DNA of 64,000 bases from Aquipseudomonas ullengensis (lineage in GTDB: Bacteria; Pseudomonadota; Gammaproteobacteria; Pseudomonadales; Pseudomonadaceae): positions 186,001 to 250,000 of the forward strand of contig NZ_JACJUD010000002.1 of the NCBI RefSeq assembly GCF_014174475.1. The letters run 5' to 3'. Made by a program: the position numbers and the translations under genes. The notes under the pieces are model-generated. The model searched no databases. It was not told the DNA's origin and was given only the letters and a program-made list of their open reading frames with translations. Of this stretch, positions 26,811-34,804 are shown piece by piece; position 1 is the first letter of the stretch, and each line of letters opens with the position of its first letter.

Positions 26811-26841
26811 GATGGTTCCCACGCGGAGCGTGGGAACCATC
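26811..26841. repeat. perfect 14-bp palindrome (GATGGTTCCCACGC-GGA-GCGTGGGAACCATC)
   Basis: Arms 26811-26824 and 26828-26841 pair without mismatch around a 3-nt loop. The sequence is of a dispersed pseudomonad palindrome type (GGTTCCCACG...CGTGGGAACC). It stands 10 nt past the pta stop codon on the minus strand and may act as its terminator, though no T-run follows. Confidence 0.8.
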
Positions 26842-26850
26842 AAGCCTGTT

Positions 26851-28938
26851 TCACCCTTTGGCCACCGCCTGGATCGCTGTCAGGGCGATGGTGTAGACGA
26901 TGTCGTCCACCAGCGCGCCGCGCGACAGGTCGTTCACCGGTTTGCGCAACCCCTGCAGCATGGGCCCGACGCTGACACAGTCGGCGCTACGTTGTACTGC
27001 CTTATAGGTGGTGTTTCCGGTGTTCAGGTCGGGGAAGATGAAGACCGTGGCGCGCCCGGCCACCAGGCTGTCCGGGGCTTTCTGCCGGCCCACGCTGGCG
27101 ATGGCGGCAGCGTCGTATTGCAGGGGACCGTCGATCAGCAGTTGCGGGTTCAGCGCCTGTGCGGTGCGTGTGGCTTCGCGAACTTTCTCCACCTCGGCAC
27201 CACTGCCGGAGTCGCCGGTGGAATAACTGATCATCGCCACCCGTGCCGGCACGCCGAAGGCTTCGGCCGAGGCGGCACTCTGCAGGGCGATTTCTGCCAG
27301 TTCCGGGGCCGTCGGGTCGGGGTTCACCGCGCAGTCGCCATACACCAGTACCTGGTCCGGCAGGAGCATGAAGAACACCGAAGACACCAGGTTGTAGCCC
27401 GGCGCGGTTTTGATCAGCTGCAAGGCCGGGCGAATGGTGTTGGCCGTGGTGTGGATGGCCCCGGAGACCAGGCCGTCGACCTCGTCCAGCGCCAGCATCA
27501 TGGTGCCCAGCACCACCGTGTCCTCCAGCTGTGCGGTGGCCATCGGCGCGTTCAGGCCCTTGCCCTTGCGCAACTCGACCATGGGTCCGACGTAACGCTC
27601 GCGAATCAGATCCGGGTCGAGGATTTCCAGCCCGGCGGGCAGCTCGATGCCTTGCGCGCTGGCCACGGCGTGCACCGCTTCCGGCTTGGCCAGCAGTACG
27701 CAGTGGGCAATGCCGCGGGCCTGGCAGATGGCGGCGGCCTGCACGGTGCGCGGCTCGCTGCCTTCGGGCAGGACGATGCGCTTGTTCGCCGCCTGGGCGC
27801 GGCGCACCAACTGGTAGCGGAATGCCGGGGGCGACATGTGTGGCTCGCGCGGGCTGCCACAGCGCTGCTTGAGCCACTCGTGGTCGATATGCCCGGCGAC
27901 GAACTCGGTGACCTTCTCCGCGCGCTCGCGGTCGTCGATGGGGATTTCCTTGTTCAGGCGATTGAGGTTGGTCGCCGTGTCGTAGGAACCGGTGCTCACG
28001 CTGAGCACCGGCAGGCCGCTGTGCAGGGCGCCGCGGCACAGCTCCATGATCCTTGGGTCCGGCGGGAAATCGCTGCACAGCAGCAGGCCGGCCAGCGGCA
28101 CGCCGTTCATTGCGGCCAGGCTGGCGGCCATGATGATGTCGTCTCGATCACCAGGAGTCACCACCAGCACGCCGGGCTTGAGCAGTTGCACGGTGTTGGG
28201 CACGGCGCGGGCGCACAGGACGATCTGCGCCACCCGGCGCTGCTCGTAGTCGCCGGCATTGATCACCCGGGCGCCGAGCAGGTCGGCGATGTCGCGGGTG
28301 CGCGCGGCGTTCAGCTCGTCCTGCCACGGAATGCAACCGAGCAGGCGGAACTCCTCGGTCTTCAGCAGTGGCGAGAGCTGTTGCAGGCGGGCGGCGAAAT
28401 CATCGCCACGCACCTTGTTGAGGATGGTGCCGAGCACCTTCGGATCCTTCGGCCCACCGAACAGCTGCGCCTGGATTTCGATGCGGTCGGACAGTTCGTT
28501 CATCTCCTGGGCGGACTCACCGTCCGGTGCCGATACCAGGATGATCTCGGCATCCAGGCTCTTGGCCAGGTGCACATTGATCCGCGCCGCATAGCTGGCG
28601 TGGCGGGTCGGCACCATGCCTTCGACGATCAGCACGTCCAGGCCCTCGGCGGCCTGCTGGTAGAGGCTGATGATTTCTTCCAGCAGCTCGTCCAGCTGAC
28701 CATCGCCGAGCATGCGTTCGACGTGGCTCAACGCCAGCGGCGTGGGCGGTGTGAGGCCCAAGGTGCGGGCGATCAGTTCGGTGGAGCGCTCCGGGCCCGC
28801 GTCGCCGGGATGCGGCTGGGCTATCGGCTTGAAGAAGCCGACTTTCAGCCCGGCACGTTGCAGGGCGCGAACCAGGCCGAGGCTGATGGAGGTAAGGCCA
28901 ACACCGAAACCGGTGGGGGCAATAAAGAAGGTATGCAT
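26851..28938 (-). CDS. pta: phosphate acetyltransferase
   Basis: A 695-residue Pta converting acetyl-CoA and phosphate to acetyl phosphate and CoA. Domains: N-terminal P-loop dethiobiotin synthetase-like domain (HTFFIAPTGFGVGLTSISLGL), a central DRTGG regulatory domain (about 210-330) and the C-terminal catalytic PTA_PTB domain (FRYQLVRRAQAANKRIVLPEGSEPR... TANTIRPALQLIK... FIFPDLNTGNTTYKAVQR). The length matches the long gamma-proteobacterial form. ATG 28938 has GGAG upstream; the longer frame to 29010 overlaps ackA. It forms an operon with ackA. Confidence 0.96.
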   Translation of the reverse strand: MHTFFIAPTGFGVGLTSISLGLVRALQRAGLKVGFFKPIAQPHPGDAGPERSTELIARTLGLTPPTPLALSHVERMLGDGQLDELLEEIISLYQQAAEGLDVLIVEGMVPTRHASYAARINVHLAKSLDAEIILVSAPDGESAQEMNELSDRIEIQAQLFGGPKDPKVLGTILNKVRGDDFAARLQQLSPLLKTEEFRLLGCIPWQDELNAARTRDIADLLGARVINAGDYEQRRVAQIVLCARAVPNTVQLLKPGVLVVTPGDRDDIIMAASLAAMNGVPLAGLLLCSDFPPDPRIMELCRGALHSGLPVLSVSTGSYDTATNLNRLNKEIPIDDRERAEKVTEFVAGHIDHEWLKQRCGSPREPHMSPPAFRYQLVRRAQAANKRIVLPEGSEPRTVQAAAICQARGIAHCVLLAKPEAVHAVASAQGIELPAGLEILDPDLIRERYVGPMVELRKGKGLNAPMATAQLEDTVVLGTMMLALDEVDGLVSGAIHTTANTIRPALQLIKTAPGYNLVSSVFFMLLPDQVLVYGDCAVNPDPTAPELAEIALQSAASAEAFGVPARVAMISYSTGDSGSGAEVEKVREATRTAQALNPQLLIDGPLQYDAAAIASVGRQKAPDSLVAGRATVFIFPDLNTGNTTYKAVQRSADCVSVGPMLQGLRKPVNDLSRGALVDDIVYTIALTAIQAVAKG

Positions 28939-29002
28939 GCGTTCTCCGTTCTTGAAGGAGCGAGCGGGTTCGACAGTGGGCGCCGGTTTGTTCTTCCCCG
29001 TT

Positions 29003-30190
29003 TCAAGCATTGAGCAGGGCGAGGGTGTCGAGGGCGATCTGCCGCTCCTCGTTGGTCGGTACCACCAGGATGCGCGGGTGGCCGTGGGCGTGAATGGAGC
29101 CCGCGACGCCGCGAATACAGCGGGCGTTGGCTTCCTTGTCCAGGGCCAGGCCGAGCAGCTTGAGGTGGGCTACGGTCTTGCTGCGCACCAGCGGTGAGTT
29201 CTCGCCGATGCCGCCGGTGAAGATCAGGCCGTCCAGTTGTGGCAGGGCACAGCTCATGCCGGCCAGCGACTTGGCCAGGCGATAGCAGAACACTTCGATA
29301 GCCAGGGTCGCGCCGACATGGCCCTGATCACGTGCCTGTTCCAGGCTGCGCATGTCGTTGGACAGGCCGGAGAGGCCGAGCAGGCCGCTTTCCTTGTTCA
29401 GCAGCGTGTCGATGCGTTCCAGGCTCCAGCCCAGGGTCCGCGCCAGGTGGCCGTGCAGGTTGGGGTCGACGTCACCGCTGCGGGTGCCCATCACCAGGCC
29501 TTCCAGTGGGGTCAGGCCCATGCTGGTGTCGCGGCTCTGGCCATCGACGATGGCGCAGGTCGAACAGCCGTTACCGAGGTGCGCCGACAACCAACTGCTG
29601 TCGCCGCTAGCCAGGCCGCTCATCTCGGCAGCGCGATGGCTGACATAACGGTGGCTGGTGCCGTGGAAACCATAGCGGCGCACGCCATGCTCGCGGTACA
29701 GCGGCTCCGGCACGGCGTAGCGATAGGCGTGCTCGGGCAGGCTCTGGTGGAAGGCGGTGTCGAACACCGCTACCTGGGTCAGGCTGGGGAACAGCTTGAG
29801 TGCCGCTTCGATGCCCTGCAGGTTGGCCGGGTTGTGCAGCGGTGCCAAGGGCGCGGTGGCGCGGATCGCCTGCAGGCTCTGCGCATCGATGCGGCAGGCG
29901 GCGGTGAACTGTTCGCCGCCATGCACCACGCGGTGGCCAATGCCATGCAGTTTGCCACCGGCCGCGCCCTGCACCAGCGGCAGCAGTTGGGCGAGGGCCG
30001 CACGGTGGTCGCCGCTGGGCAGCATCAGGCTGTCCTGCTCGCCGCCGCGCTGCCAGTGCAGCACGGCGTCCTGGCTGCCCAGGCGTTCGGCCAGGCCACT
30101 CAAGGTGAATTGCGAATGGGCCTCGTTGACCAGGGCGAACTTGATCGACGAGCTACCGCAGTTGATGACCAGAATATTGCGTGCCGGCAT
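29003..30190 (-). CDS. ackA: acetate kinase
   Basis: A 395-residue acetate kinase making acetate and ATP from acetyl phosphate and ADP. Visible motifs include the N-terminal [50 protein letters not shown] and FTGGIGENS. It lies 64 nt before pta and 9 nt after the DUF3565 gene stop, forming a three-gene transcript for overflow metabolism and survival without oxygen. Confidence 0.97.
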   Translation of the reverse strand: MPARNILVINCGSSSIKFALVNEAHSQFTLSGLAERLGSQDAVLHWQRGGEQDSLMLPSGDHRAALAQLLPLVQGAAGGKLHGIGHRVVHGGEQFTAACRIDAQSLQAIRATAPLAPLHNPANLQGIEAALKLFPSLTQVAVFDTAFHQSLPEHAYRYAVPEPLYREHGVRRYGFHGTSHRYVSHRAAEMSGLASGDSSWLSAHLGNGCSTCAIVDGQSRDTSMGLTPLEGLVMGTRSGDVDPNLHGHLARTLGWSLERIDTLLNKESGLLGLSGLSNDMRSLEQARDQGHVGATLAIEVFCYRLAKSLAGMSCALPQLDGLIFTGGIGENSPLVRSKTVAHLKLLGLALDKEANARCIRGVAGSIHAHGHPRILVVPTNEERQIALDTLALLNA

Positions 30191-30199
30191 GACGACTCC

Positions 30200-30502
30200 C
30201 TATCTGCTCTGTGCACTGTTTGTGGCGTGTTCTCGCTGCTCGGCGGCGCACCAGCCGCAGGCGAAGGGCTGGCCGATGCGCTGCTGGCGTTGCTGCACAT
30301 CCATGACCCAGGCGCGGTTCTGCCAGGGCGGCTGGTGGCGCAGGTGCTGGGTGTGGCCGCAGGACAAATCGGCGACCCAGTGGCCATCTTCGTCCTGGTG
30401 GAAACCCACCAGTAAGCAGGTCGGTATGGCCCGTTTGTCTGGGTTCGGGTCGCTTTCAACCGAGGCCGCAGGTAAACTCGCCGGTTCTTCAATCTTTTGC
30501 AA
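30200..30502 (-). CDS. DUF3565 family small protein
   Basis: A protein of up to 100 residues with a DUF3565 core (LLVGFHQDEDGHWVADLSCGHTQHLRHQPPWQNRAWV). The C-G-H and C-x-x-C (FACGWC) residues suggest a zinc site. The function is unknown; it is often found beside pressure- or anaerobiosis-related genes in pseudomonads, from memory. No ATG is available: the longest frame begins with a TTG at 30502 inside the slyD leader, 14 nt from the slyD start; a GTG at the LLVGF segment would be shorter. The start is therefore uncertain. It leads the ackA-pta operon. Confidence 0.68.
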   Translation of the reverse strand: MQKIEEPASLPAASVESDPNPDKRAIPTCLLVGFHQDEDGHWVADLSCGHTQHLRHQPPWQNRAWVMDVQQRQQRIGQPFACGWCAAEQREHATNSAQSR

Positions 30503-30515
30503 AAGGTCTCACCCT

Positions 30516-31001
30516 ATGCTGATCGCCGCCAACAAGGCTGTCTCCATCGACTATACCCTGACCAACGATGCTGGTGAGGTTATCGACAGCTCTGCCGGCG
30601 GCGCCCCGCTGGCCTACCTGCACGGTGCAGGCAACATCATCGCTGGCCTGGAAAAGGCCCTGGAAGGCAAGCAGGCCGGCGACGAGCTGACTGCTGTCGT
30701 CGAACCTGCCGATGCCTACGGCGAATACAGCGCCGAGCTGGTTGCCACCCTCAATCGCAGCATGTTCGAAGGTGTCGACGAGCTGGAAGTCGGCATGCAG
30801 TTCCACGCCTCCGGCCCGGACGGCGGCATGCAGATCGTCACCATCCGTGACCTCGACGGCGACGACGTGATCGTCGACGGCAACCACCCACTGGCCGGTC
30901 AGCGTCTGACCTTCCAGGTCAAGGTTGTCAGCGTGCGTGAAGCCCTGGCCGAAGAACTGGCCCACGGCCATATCCACGGCGAAGGTGGTCACCACCACTG
31001 A
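30516..31001 (+). CDS. slyD: FKBP-type peptidyl-prolyl cis-trans isomerase SlyD
   Basis: A 161-residue SlyD-type chaperone/isomerase. FKBP half-barrel (MLIAANKAVSIDYTLTNDAGEVIDSS... PLAYLHGAGNIIAGLEKAL), inserted IF flap domain (about 70-130) and a short His-rich tail (HGHIHGEGGHHH) that can bind nickel. The metal tail is much shorter than in E. coli SlyD. ATG 30516 has an AAAGG ribosome site. It is divergent from DUF3565-ackA-pta. Confidence 0.93.
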   Translation: MLIAANKAVSIDYTLTNDAGEVIDSSAGGAPLAYLHGAGNIIAGLEKALEGKQAGDELTAVVEPADAYGEYSAELVATLNRSMFEGVDELEVGMQFHASGPDGGMQIVTIRDLDGDDVIVDGNHPLAGQRLTFQVKVVSVREALAEELAHGHIHGEGGHHH

Positions 31002-31079
31002 TTAGCAGCCTGATTATCGGTTGCGCAATACGACTTATGGTCGTCCCACGCGTAATCGTGGCTGCTAAGCTGAGCTAAG

Positions 31080-31110
31080 CGAAAAAGGCGCCCATGGGCG
31101 CCTTTTTTGT
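31080..31110 (+). terminator. terminator after slyD
   Basis: AAAAAGGCGCC-CATG-GGCGCCTTTTTTG: a 7-bp stem with a T-run. The same type of stem recurs at 60150-60178. Confidence 0.88.
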
Positions 31111-31149
31111 CCTCGGCGCAGATTTTTATGCAGGCTCAAGGAGTTACTC

Positions 31150-31632
31150 ATGAGTGCCTTTCACGATCTCAATCTACGCGCGCTGGACGGCCAGGATCTG
31201 CCGCTGGCGCCGTTCAAGGGCCAGTTGGTATTGGTGGTCAACGTGGCCTCCAAGTGTGGCCTGACCCCGCAATACGCGGGCCTGGAAGCGTTGCATCAGC
31301 AATACCGTGAGCGTGGCTTCACCGTACTGGGGCTGCCGTGCAACCAGTTCGCCGGCCAGGAGCCGGGTAGCGAAGACGAGATTCGCGAATTCTGCAGCCT
31401 CAACTACGGTGTGACGTTCCCGCTGGGCAGCAAGCTGGATGTCAACGGTCCTACTCGCCACCCGCTGTACCGCCTGCTGGCGGGCGAGGGCGCAGAGTTC
31501 CCGGGGGATATCACCTGGAACTTCGAAAAGTTTCTTGTCGGCCGTGATGGTCGCGTACTGGCGCGTTTCTCCCCGCGCACCACGCCGGACGATCCTGCCT
31601 TGCTGCAGGCGATCGACAAAGCGCTAGCCTGA
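31150..31632 (+). CDS. glutathione peroxidase-family thiol peroxidase
   Basis: A 160-residue peroxidase reducing organic peroxides with thioredoxin or glutathione. The catalytic tetrad is visible: Cys in NVASKCGLTPQY, Gln in TVLGLPCNQFAGQE, Trp in ITWNFEKFLV and the Asn of the same segment. The resolving Cys in the LPCNQF loop suggests a thioredoxin-dependent Gpx (BtuE-like). CAAGGAG before ATG 31150 supports the start. Confidence 0.93.
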   Translation: MSAFHDLNLRALDGQDLPLAPFKGQLVLVVNVASKCGLTPQYAGLEALHQQYRERGFTVLGLPCNQFAGQEPGSEDEIREFCSLNYGVTFPLGSKLDVNGPTRHPLYRLLAGEGAEFPGDITWNFEKFLVGRDGRVLARFSPRTTPDDPALLQAIDKALA

Positions 31633-31758
31633 CCGTTCTGGCGCATGGACTCGCTCGATAGCGGGCAAATGCGCCAATGCTTCGGCTGTTTCACCCTCGT
31701 GGCTTGTCGGCTGCTCCCGCGCGCTGCTTAATCGGCTGACTTGCTGAGGAGGCCCGCG

Positions 31759-32496
31759 ATGACCAGTTTTCCCCATGATGACGCGCTCCAATTGGCTTCT
31801 CCGGCCGCCCTGCGTGCGCTGATCGAAAGCCGCCGTGCGGTGCGCCGCTTTACCAGCGAGCCGGTGCCCGATGCGGTGATTCGCGACTGCCTGGACCTGG
31901 CCACCCTCGCGCCCAACTCCTGCAACCTGCAACCCTGGAGTTTCCAGGTGATCCGCGATCCCGAGTTGCTCGCGCGCCTGCACCCGGTGTGCATGAGCCA
32001 GAACGCGGCCAAGGCGCCGCTGATCATCGCCGTGTTGGCGCGCCCGGACACCTGGCGTCAGGCCTGCCGCGACATCGTCACTCACTGGCCGGAGCCCGAA
32101 GTGCCGGGGCGCATCCGCCACTTCTACGCCAAGACCGCGCCGTTCCAATACAACCAGGGGCCGTTGGGGCTACTGGGCTTTCTCAAGCGCCAACTGCTGC
32201 GTGTAGTGGCACTGCGCAAGCCGCTGATGCGTACGCCCAACAGCAAGGCCGACATGCGCATCTGGGCGGTTAAGTCGACCGCGCTGGCGGCGCAGAACCT
32301 GATGCTGGGATTCCAGAGCCACGGCTTCGCCACTTGCCCGATGGAAGGCTTTGACGAGGTGCGCCTGCGCCGCGTGCTCGACCTGCCACGTGCGGCGATT
32401 CCGATCATGCTGCTAGCGGTCGGACGTCAGGGCGAGAAGGGCGTGTACAACCCGCGTCTGCGCTTTCCGCTGGAGCAGCAGGTCACCTGGTTGTAG
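31759..32496 (+). CDS. nitroreductase-family flavoprotein
   Basis: A 245-residue FMN-dependent nitroreductase-type oxidoreductase, likely reducing nitro groups, quinones or enones with NAD(P)H. The N-terminal ALIESRRAVRRFTSEPVPDAV and the FMN contact TLAPNSCNLQPWSFQV are clear, as is the C-terminal MLLAVGRQGEKG. GAGGAGG precedes ATG 31759; the six-codon extension is rejected. It stands just upstream of the TetR/OYE pair, another flavoenzyme module for electrophile defence. Confidence 0.87.
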   Translation: MTSFPHDDALQLASPAALRALIESRRAVRRFTSEPVPDAVIRDCLDLATLAPNSCNLQPWSFQVIRDPELLARLHPVCMSQNAAKAPLIIAVLARPDTWRQACRDIVTHWPEPEVPGRIRHFYAKTAPFQYNQGPLGLLGFLKRQLLRVVALRKPLMRTPNSKADMRIWAVKSTALAAQNLMLGFQSHGFATCPMEGFDEVRLRRVLDLPRAAIPIMLLAVGRQGEKGVYNPRLRFPLEQQVTWL

Positions 32497-32545
32497 GAAC
32501 TGGCTTCTAGGGCTTAATCACTAATATCAATAGTGCTGGGTGAAG

Positions 32546-32561
32546 CGAGACGACCGGTCAT
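32546..32561. promoter_or_regulatory. operator-like site 1 (CGAGACGACCGGTCAT) before the TetR gene
   Basis: A 16-nt sequence identical to 33185-33200. The core GACCGGTC (32552-32559) is a perfect 8-bp palindrome. It lies 12 nt before the TetR start codon, where a bound repressor would block its own transcription. Confidence 0.7.
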
Positions 32562-32572
32562 ATCCTCGCCCC

Positions 32573-33166
32573 ATGAACAACAGCATTCGACTCGACAAGC
32601 GCGACCTGATCCTGGCCAAGGGCTCGGCGGTGATGACCCGCCGCGGCTACCACGGCACCGGGGTGCAGGAGATCGTCCAGGCCGCGGGAATTCCCAAGGG
32701 CTCGTTCTATCACTACTTCGCCAGCAAGGAAGATTTCGCCTTGCACGCCCTCGAGTTCGTCTACCGCCCGCGCCTGCAGCGCTACGCCGAGGCTCTGGCC
32801 AATCCGGCGCTGAGCCCGCGGGCGCGTATCCTCGCCTACTACCTGGAGCTGCAGGAGCATTTTTCCCGCCAGGACAAGGCCGAGTACCACTGCTTCATTG
32901 GCAGCCTGAGTTTCGAGATGGCCGACCTGCTGCCGGCGATCGGCGCCCAGGTCGATGCTATCCAGCAAGCCTCGGTGGACATCCTGCGCGGTTGCCTGGA
33001 GCTGGCGCGTGACGCGGGTGAACTGGCCGCCGACGAGGACTGCGACAACCTCGCGACCTTCATCAACAGCGCCTGGCAAGGCGTGCTGGCACGCCTCAAG
33101 GTCGGCGCCGGTAGCGCACCGCTGAACGCCTTCAACACCCGTCTGGAGCTGCTCCTGCGGCCTTGA
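32573..33166 (+). CDS. TetR-family transcriptional repressor
   Basis: A 197-residue TetR regulator. The N-terminal DNA-binding domain reads DLILAKGSAVMTRRGYHGTGVQEIVQAAGIPKGSFYHYFASKEDF, a clear HTH with the usual aromatic recognition-helix residues (FYHYF). The C-terminal ligand domain keeps Cys residues (YHCFIGSL, RGCLEL, DCDNL), which could react with electrophiles as in NemR, although that is inferred. ATG 32573 gives the usual length; the upstream 11 codons overlap the operator. Paired with the OYE gene 56 nt downstream. Confidence 0.92.
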   Translation: MNNSIRLDKRDLILAKGSAVMTRRGYHGTGVQEIVQAAGIPKGSFYHYFASKEDFALHALEFVYRPRLQRYAEALANPALSPRARILAYYLELQEHFSRQDKAEYHCFIGSLSFEMADLLPAIGAQVDAIQQASVDILRGCLELARDAGELAADEDCDNLATFINSAWQGVLARLKVGAGSAPLNAFNTRLELLLRP

Positions 33167-33184
33167 TTTTTTATTGCCTATAAA

Positions 33185-33202
33185 CGAGACGACCGGTCAT
33201 CT
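33185..33202. promoter_or_regulatory. operator-like site 2 before the OYE gene
   Basis: CGAGACGACCGGTCAT at 33185-33200 repeats site 1 exactly; here the symmetry extends to AGA-c-GACCGGTC-a-TCT (33187-33202), a 16-bp near-palindrome 20 nt before the OYE start codon. Confidence 0.72.
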
Positions 33203-33222
33203 GTCCGGCATTTGGAGTCCTT

Positions 33223-34332
33223 ATGAACGCCCCTGCAAAAGCCCTGTTCCAACCCTTCCAGCTGGGCAACCTGGAGCTGCCGACCCGCGTGGTAATGGCG
33301 CCGATGACCCGTTCCTTTTCCCCGGGCGGCGTGCCCAACGCCAAGGTCGTCGAGTACTACCGTCGCCGTGCTGCGGCCGGTGTCGGCCTGATCGTCACCG
33401 AGGGCACCACCGTCGGCCACAAGGCTGCCAACGGCTACCCGCACGTGCCGCGTTTCTATGGTGAGGACGCGCTGGCTGGCTGGAAGGAAGTGGTCGACGC
33501 GGTACACGCCGAAGGCGGCAAGATCGTTCCGCAGCTGTGGCACGTGGGCAATGTGCGCAAGCTCGGCACCGAGCCGGACGCTAGCGTGCCGGGTTACGGC
33601 CCAAGCGAGAAAATCAAGGAAGGCAACGTGGTTGTGCACGGCATGACCAAGGCCGACATCGACGAAGTCATCGCCGCCTTCGCCCAGGCCGCCCGTGACG
33701 CCAAGGCGATCGGCATGGACGGCGTGGAAATCCACGGCGCCCACGGTTACCTGGTTGACCAGTTCTTCTGGGAAGGCAGCAACCAGCGTACCGACGAGTA
33801 CGGTGGCGACCTGGCCCAGCGTTCGCGCTTCGCCATCGAGCTGATCCAGGCCGTACGCGCCGCCGTCGGCCCGGACTTCCCGATCATCTTCCGCTTCTCT
33901 CAGTGGAAGCAGCAGGACTACACCGCGCGCCTGGTGCAGACGCCGGAGGCCCTGGAAGCCTTCCTCAAGCCGCTGAGCGACGCCGGCGTGGACATCTTCC
34001 ACTGCTCGACCCGCCGCTTCTGGGAGCCGGAGTTCGAAGGCTCTGATCTCAACCTGGCTGGCTGGACCCGCAAGCTGACCGGCAAACCGACCATTACCGT
34101 GGGCAGCGTCGGCCTGGACGGCGAGTTCCTGCAGTTCATGGTCAACACCGACAAGGTGGCCGAACCGGCCAGCCTGGAAAACCTGCTGGAGCGCCTGAAC
34201 AAGCAGGAGTTCGATCTGGTGGCCGTGGGCCGCGCGCTGTTGGTCGACCCGGATTGGGCGCTGAAGGTCCGTGAAGGCCGCGAGCAGGACATCCTGCCGT
34301 TCAGCCGCGAAGCGCTGAAGCAGCTGGTCTGA
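33223..34332 (+). CDS. Old Yellow Enzyme-family alkene/ene reductase
   Basis: A 369-residue FMN-dependent NAD(P)H:flavin oxidoreductase of the OYE family, reducing activated C=C bonds or nitro compounds. Visible: LPTRVVMAPMTRSF (FMN-binding), PQLWHVGN, the substrate-binding VEIHGAHGYLVDQF with a His/His pair, SNQRTDEYGGD and the C-terminal FDLVAVGRALLVDPDWALK. It resembles 'NemA/XenA/OPDA reductase' annotations; the exact subclass is open. TTTGGAG precedes the ATG. The flanking TetR gene and shared operator suggest induction by toxic electrophiles. Confidence 0.92.
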   Translation: MNAPAKALFQPFQLGNLELPTRVVMAPMTRSFSPGGVPNAKVVEYYRRRAAAGVGLIVTEGTTVGHKAANGYPHVPRFYGEDALAGWKEVVDAVHAEGGKIVPQLWHVGNVRKLGTEPDASVPGYGPSEKIKEGNVVVHGMTKADIDEVIAAFAQAARDAKAIGMDGVEIHGAHGYLVDQFFWEGSNQRTDEYGGDLAQRSRFAIELIQAVRAAVGPDFPIIFRFSQWKQQDYTARLVQTPEALEAFLKPLSDAGVDIFHCSTRRFWEPEFEGSDLNLAGWTRKLTGKPTITVGSVGLDGEFLQFMVNTDKVAEPASLENLLERLNKQEFDLVAVGRALLVDPDWALKVREGREQDILPFSREALKQLV

Positions 34333-34379
34333 TCCCTAGGTTTACCCCTGGCGCACGCCTCGGCTGTTGCGCCCCTCTA

Positions 34380-34406
34380 AGCCCCGGCACGCCGGGGCTT
34401 TTTTAT
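34380..34406 (+). terminator. terminator after the OYE gene
   Basis: GCCCCGGC-AC-GCCGGGGCTTTTTTATT: an 8-bp stem with a T-run. Confidence 0.9.
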
Positions 34407-34415
34407 TCGCTGAAA

Positions 34416-34433
34416 TGTAAGCCATTGCTTACA
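34416..34433 (+). promoter_or_regulatory. GacA upstream activating sequence (UAS) of rsmZ
   Basis: TGTAAG-CCATTG-CTTACA, a perfect match to the 18-bp palindrome (TGTAAG-N6-CTTACA) bound by the response regulator GacA. A further CTTACA half-site stands at 34554-34559. The main site is about 175 nt from the predicted RNA start, the usual spacing in pseudomonads. Confidence 0.9.
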
Positions 34434-34479
34434 TGTGCTGTAAGTGTTCGCAGGCAGATTACGCCCGCAGGCGGCGCTT

Positions 34480-34545
34480 TTCTGATTTACATAAATACTA
34501 ACTTATTGAAATATAAAGATTATTTATATTTATGAGTTGTTGCTA
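34480..34545. promoter_or_regulatory. AT-rich linker between GacA site and rsmZ promoter
   Basis: About 65 nt of very AT-rich DNA (TTTACATAAATACTAAC ... ATTTATATTTATGAG) in an otherwise GC-rich genome. In P. aeruginosa the equivalent stretch is bound by the H-NS-like MvaT/MvaU proteins; mvaT itself is in this window at 54743. The function here is inferred from that. Confidence 0.65.
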
Positions 34546-34572
34546 GCTGCCTGCTTACAGCCAGGAGTGGCC

Positions 34573-34600
34573 TTGTGAAGGCGATGAGAGGCGGTAATAT
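34573..34600 (+). promoter_or_regulatory. rsmZ promoter
   Basis: TTGTGA (34573-34578) and TAATAT (34595-34600) are 16 nt apart, placing RNA start near 34607. Confidence 0.6.
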
Positions 34601-34606
34601 GGAGCC

Positions 34607-34740
34607 GTGCCAAGGGAAAGGCGCAGATTGTCAGGACGACAGTCAGGGAACCACTGCAGGATGCAGTTCATCAGGAAGATGGCAGGATTCTCAGGGAGTA
34701 GGGAAGAAAGAGTGGGCAGCTAATCACTGCCCCTTTTTTT
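34607..34740 (+). ncRNA. rsmZ: RsmZ-type small regulatory RNA
   Basis: A 134-nt RNA that sequesters the translational repressor RsmA/CsrA and so switches on secondary metabolism and biofilm genes. The region has eight GGA motifs in A/C-GGA context (AGGGA, CAGGAC, CAGGGA, CAGGAT, CAGGAA, CAGGAT, CAGGGA, TAGGGA), many in loops of short stems (for example CTGCAGGATGCAG), and ends in a terminator GGGCAG-CTAATCA-CTGCCC with seven Ts. It is just upstream of fdxA, the classical rsmZ position, and has a GacA site upstream. Exact ends are estimates. Confidence 0.9.
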
Positions 34741-34762
34741 GCCCGCAAAAAACTGCAGACAG

Positions 34763-34796
34763 AAAAAGGCCCGCATTGCGCGGGCCTTTTGCATTG
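34763..34796 (-). terminator. terminator of fdxA
   Basis: AAAAGGCCCGC-ATTG-CGCGGGCCTTTTGC: stem of about 8 bp with A- and T-runs on the two sides, convergent with the rsmZ terminator. Confidence 0.8.
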
Positions 34797-34804
34797 CGGG
34801 GCGC

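Noticed and set aside
34400-34800. Possible rpoS or 77-residue gene in the rsmZ region
   Set aside because: The 77-codon frame at 34575-34808 runs through the RNA and its terminator, and no sigma-factor sequence is present.
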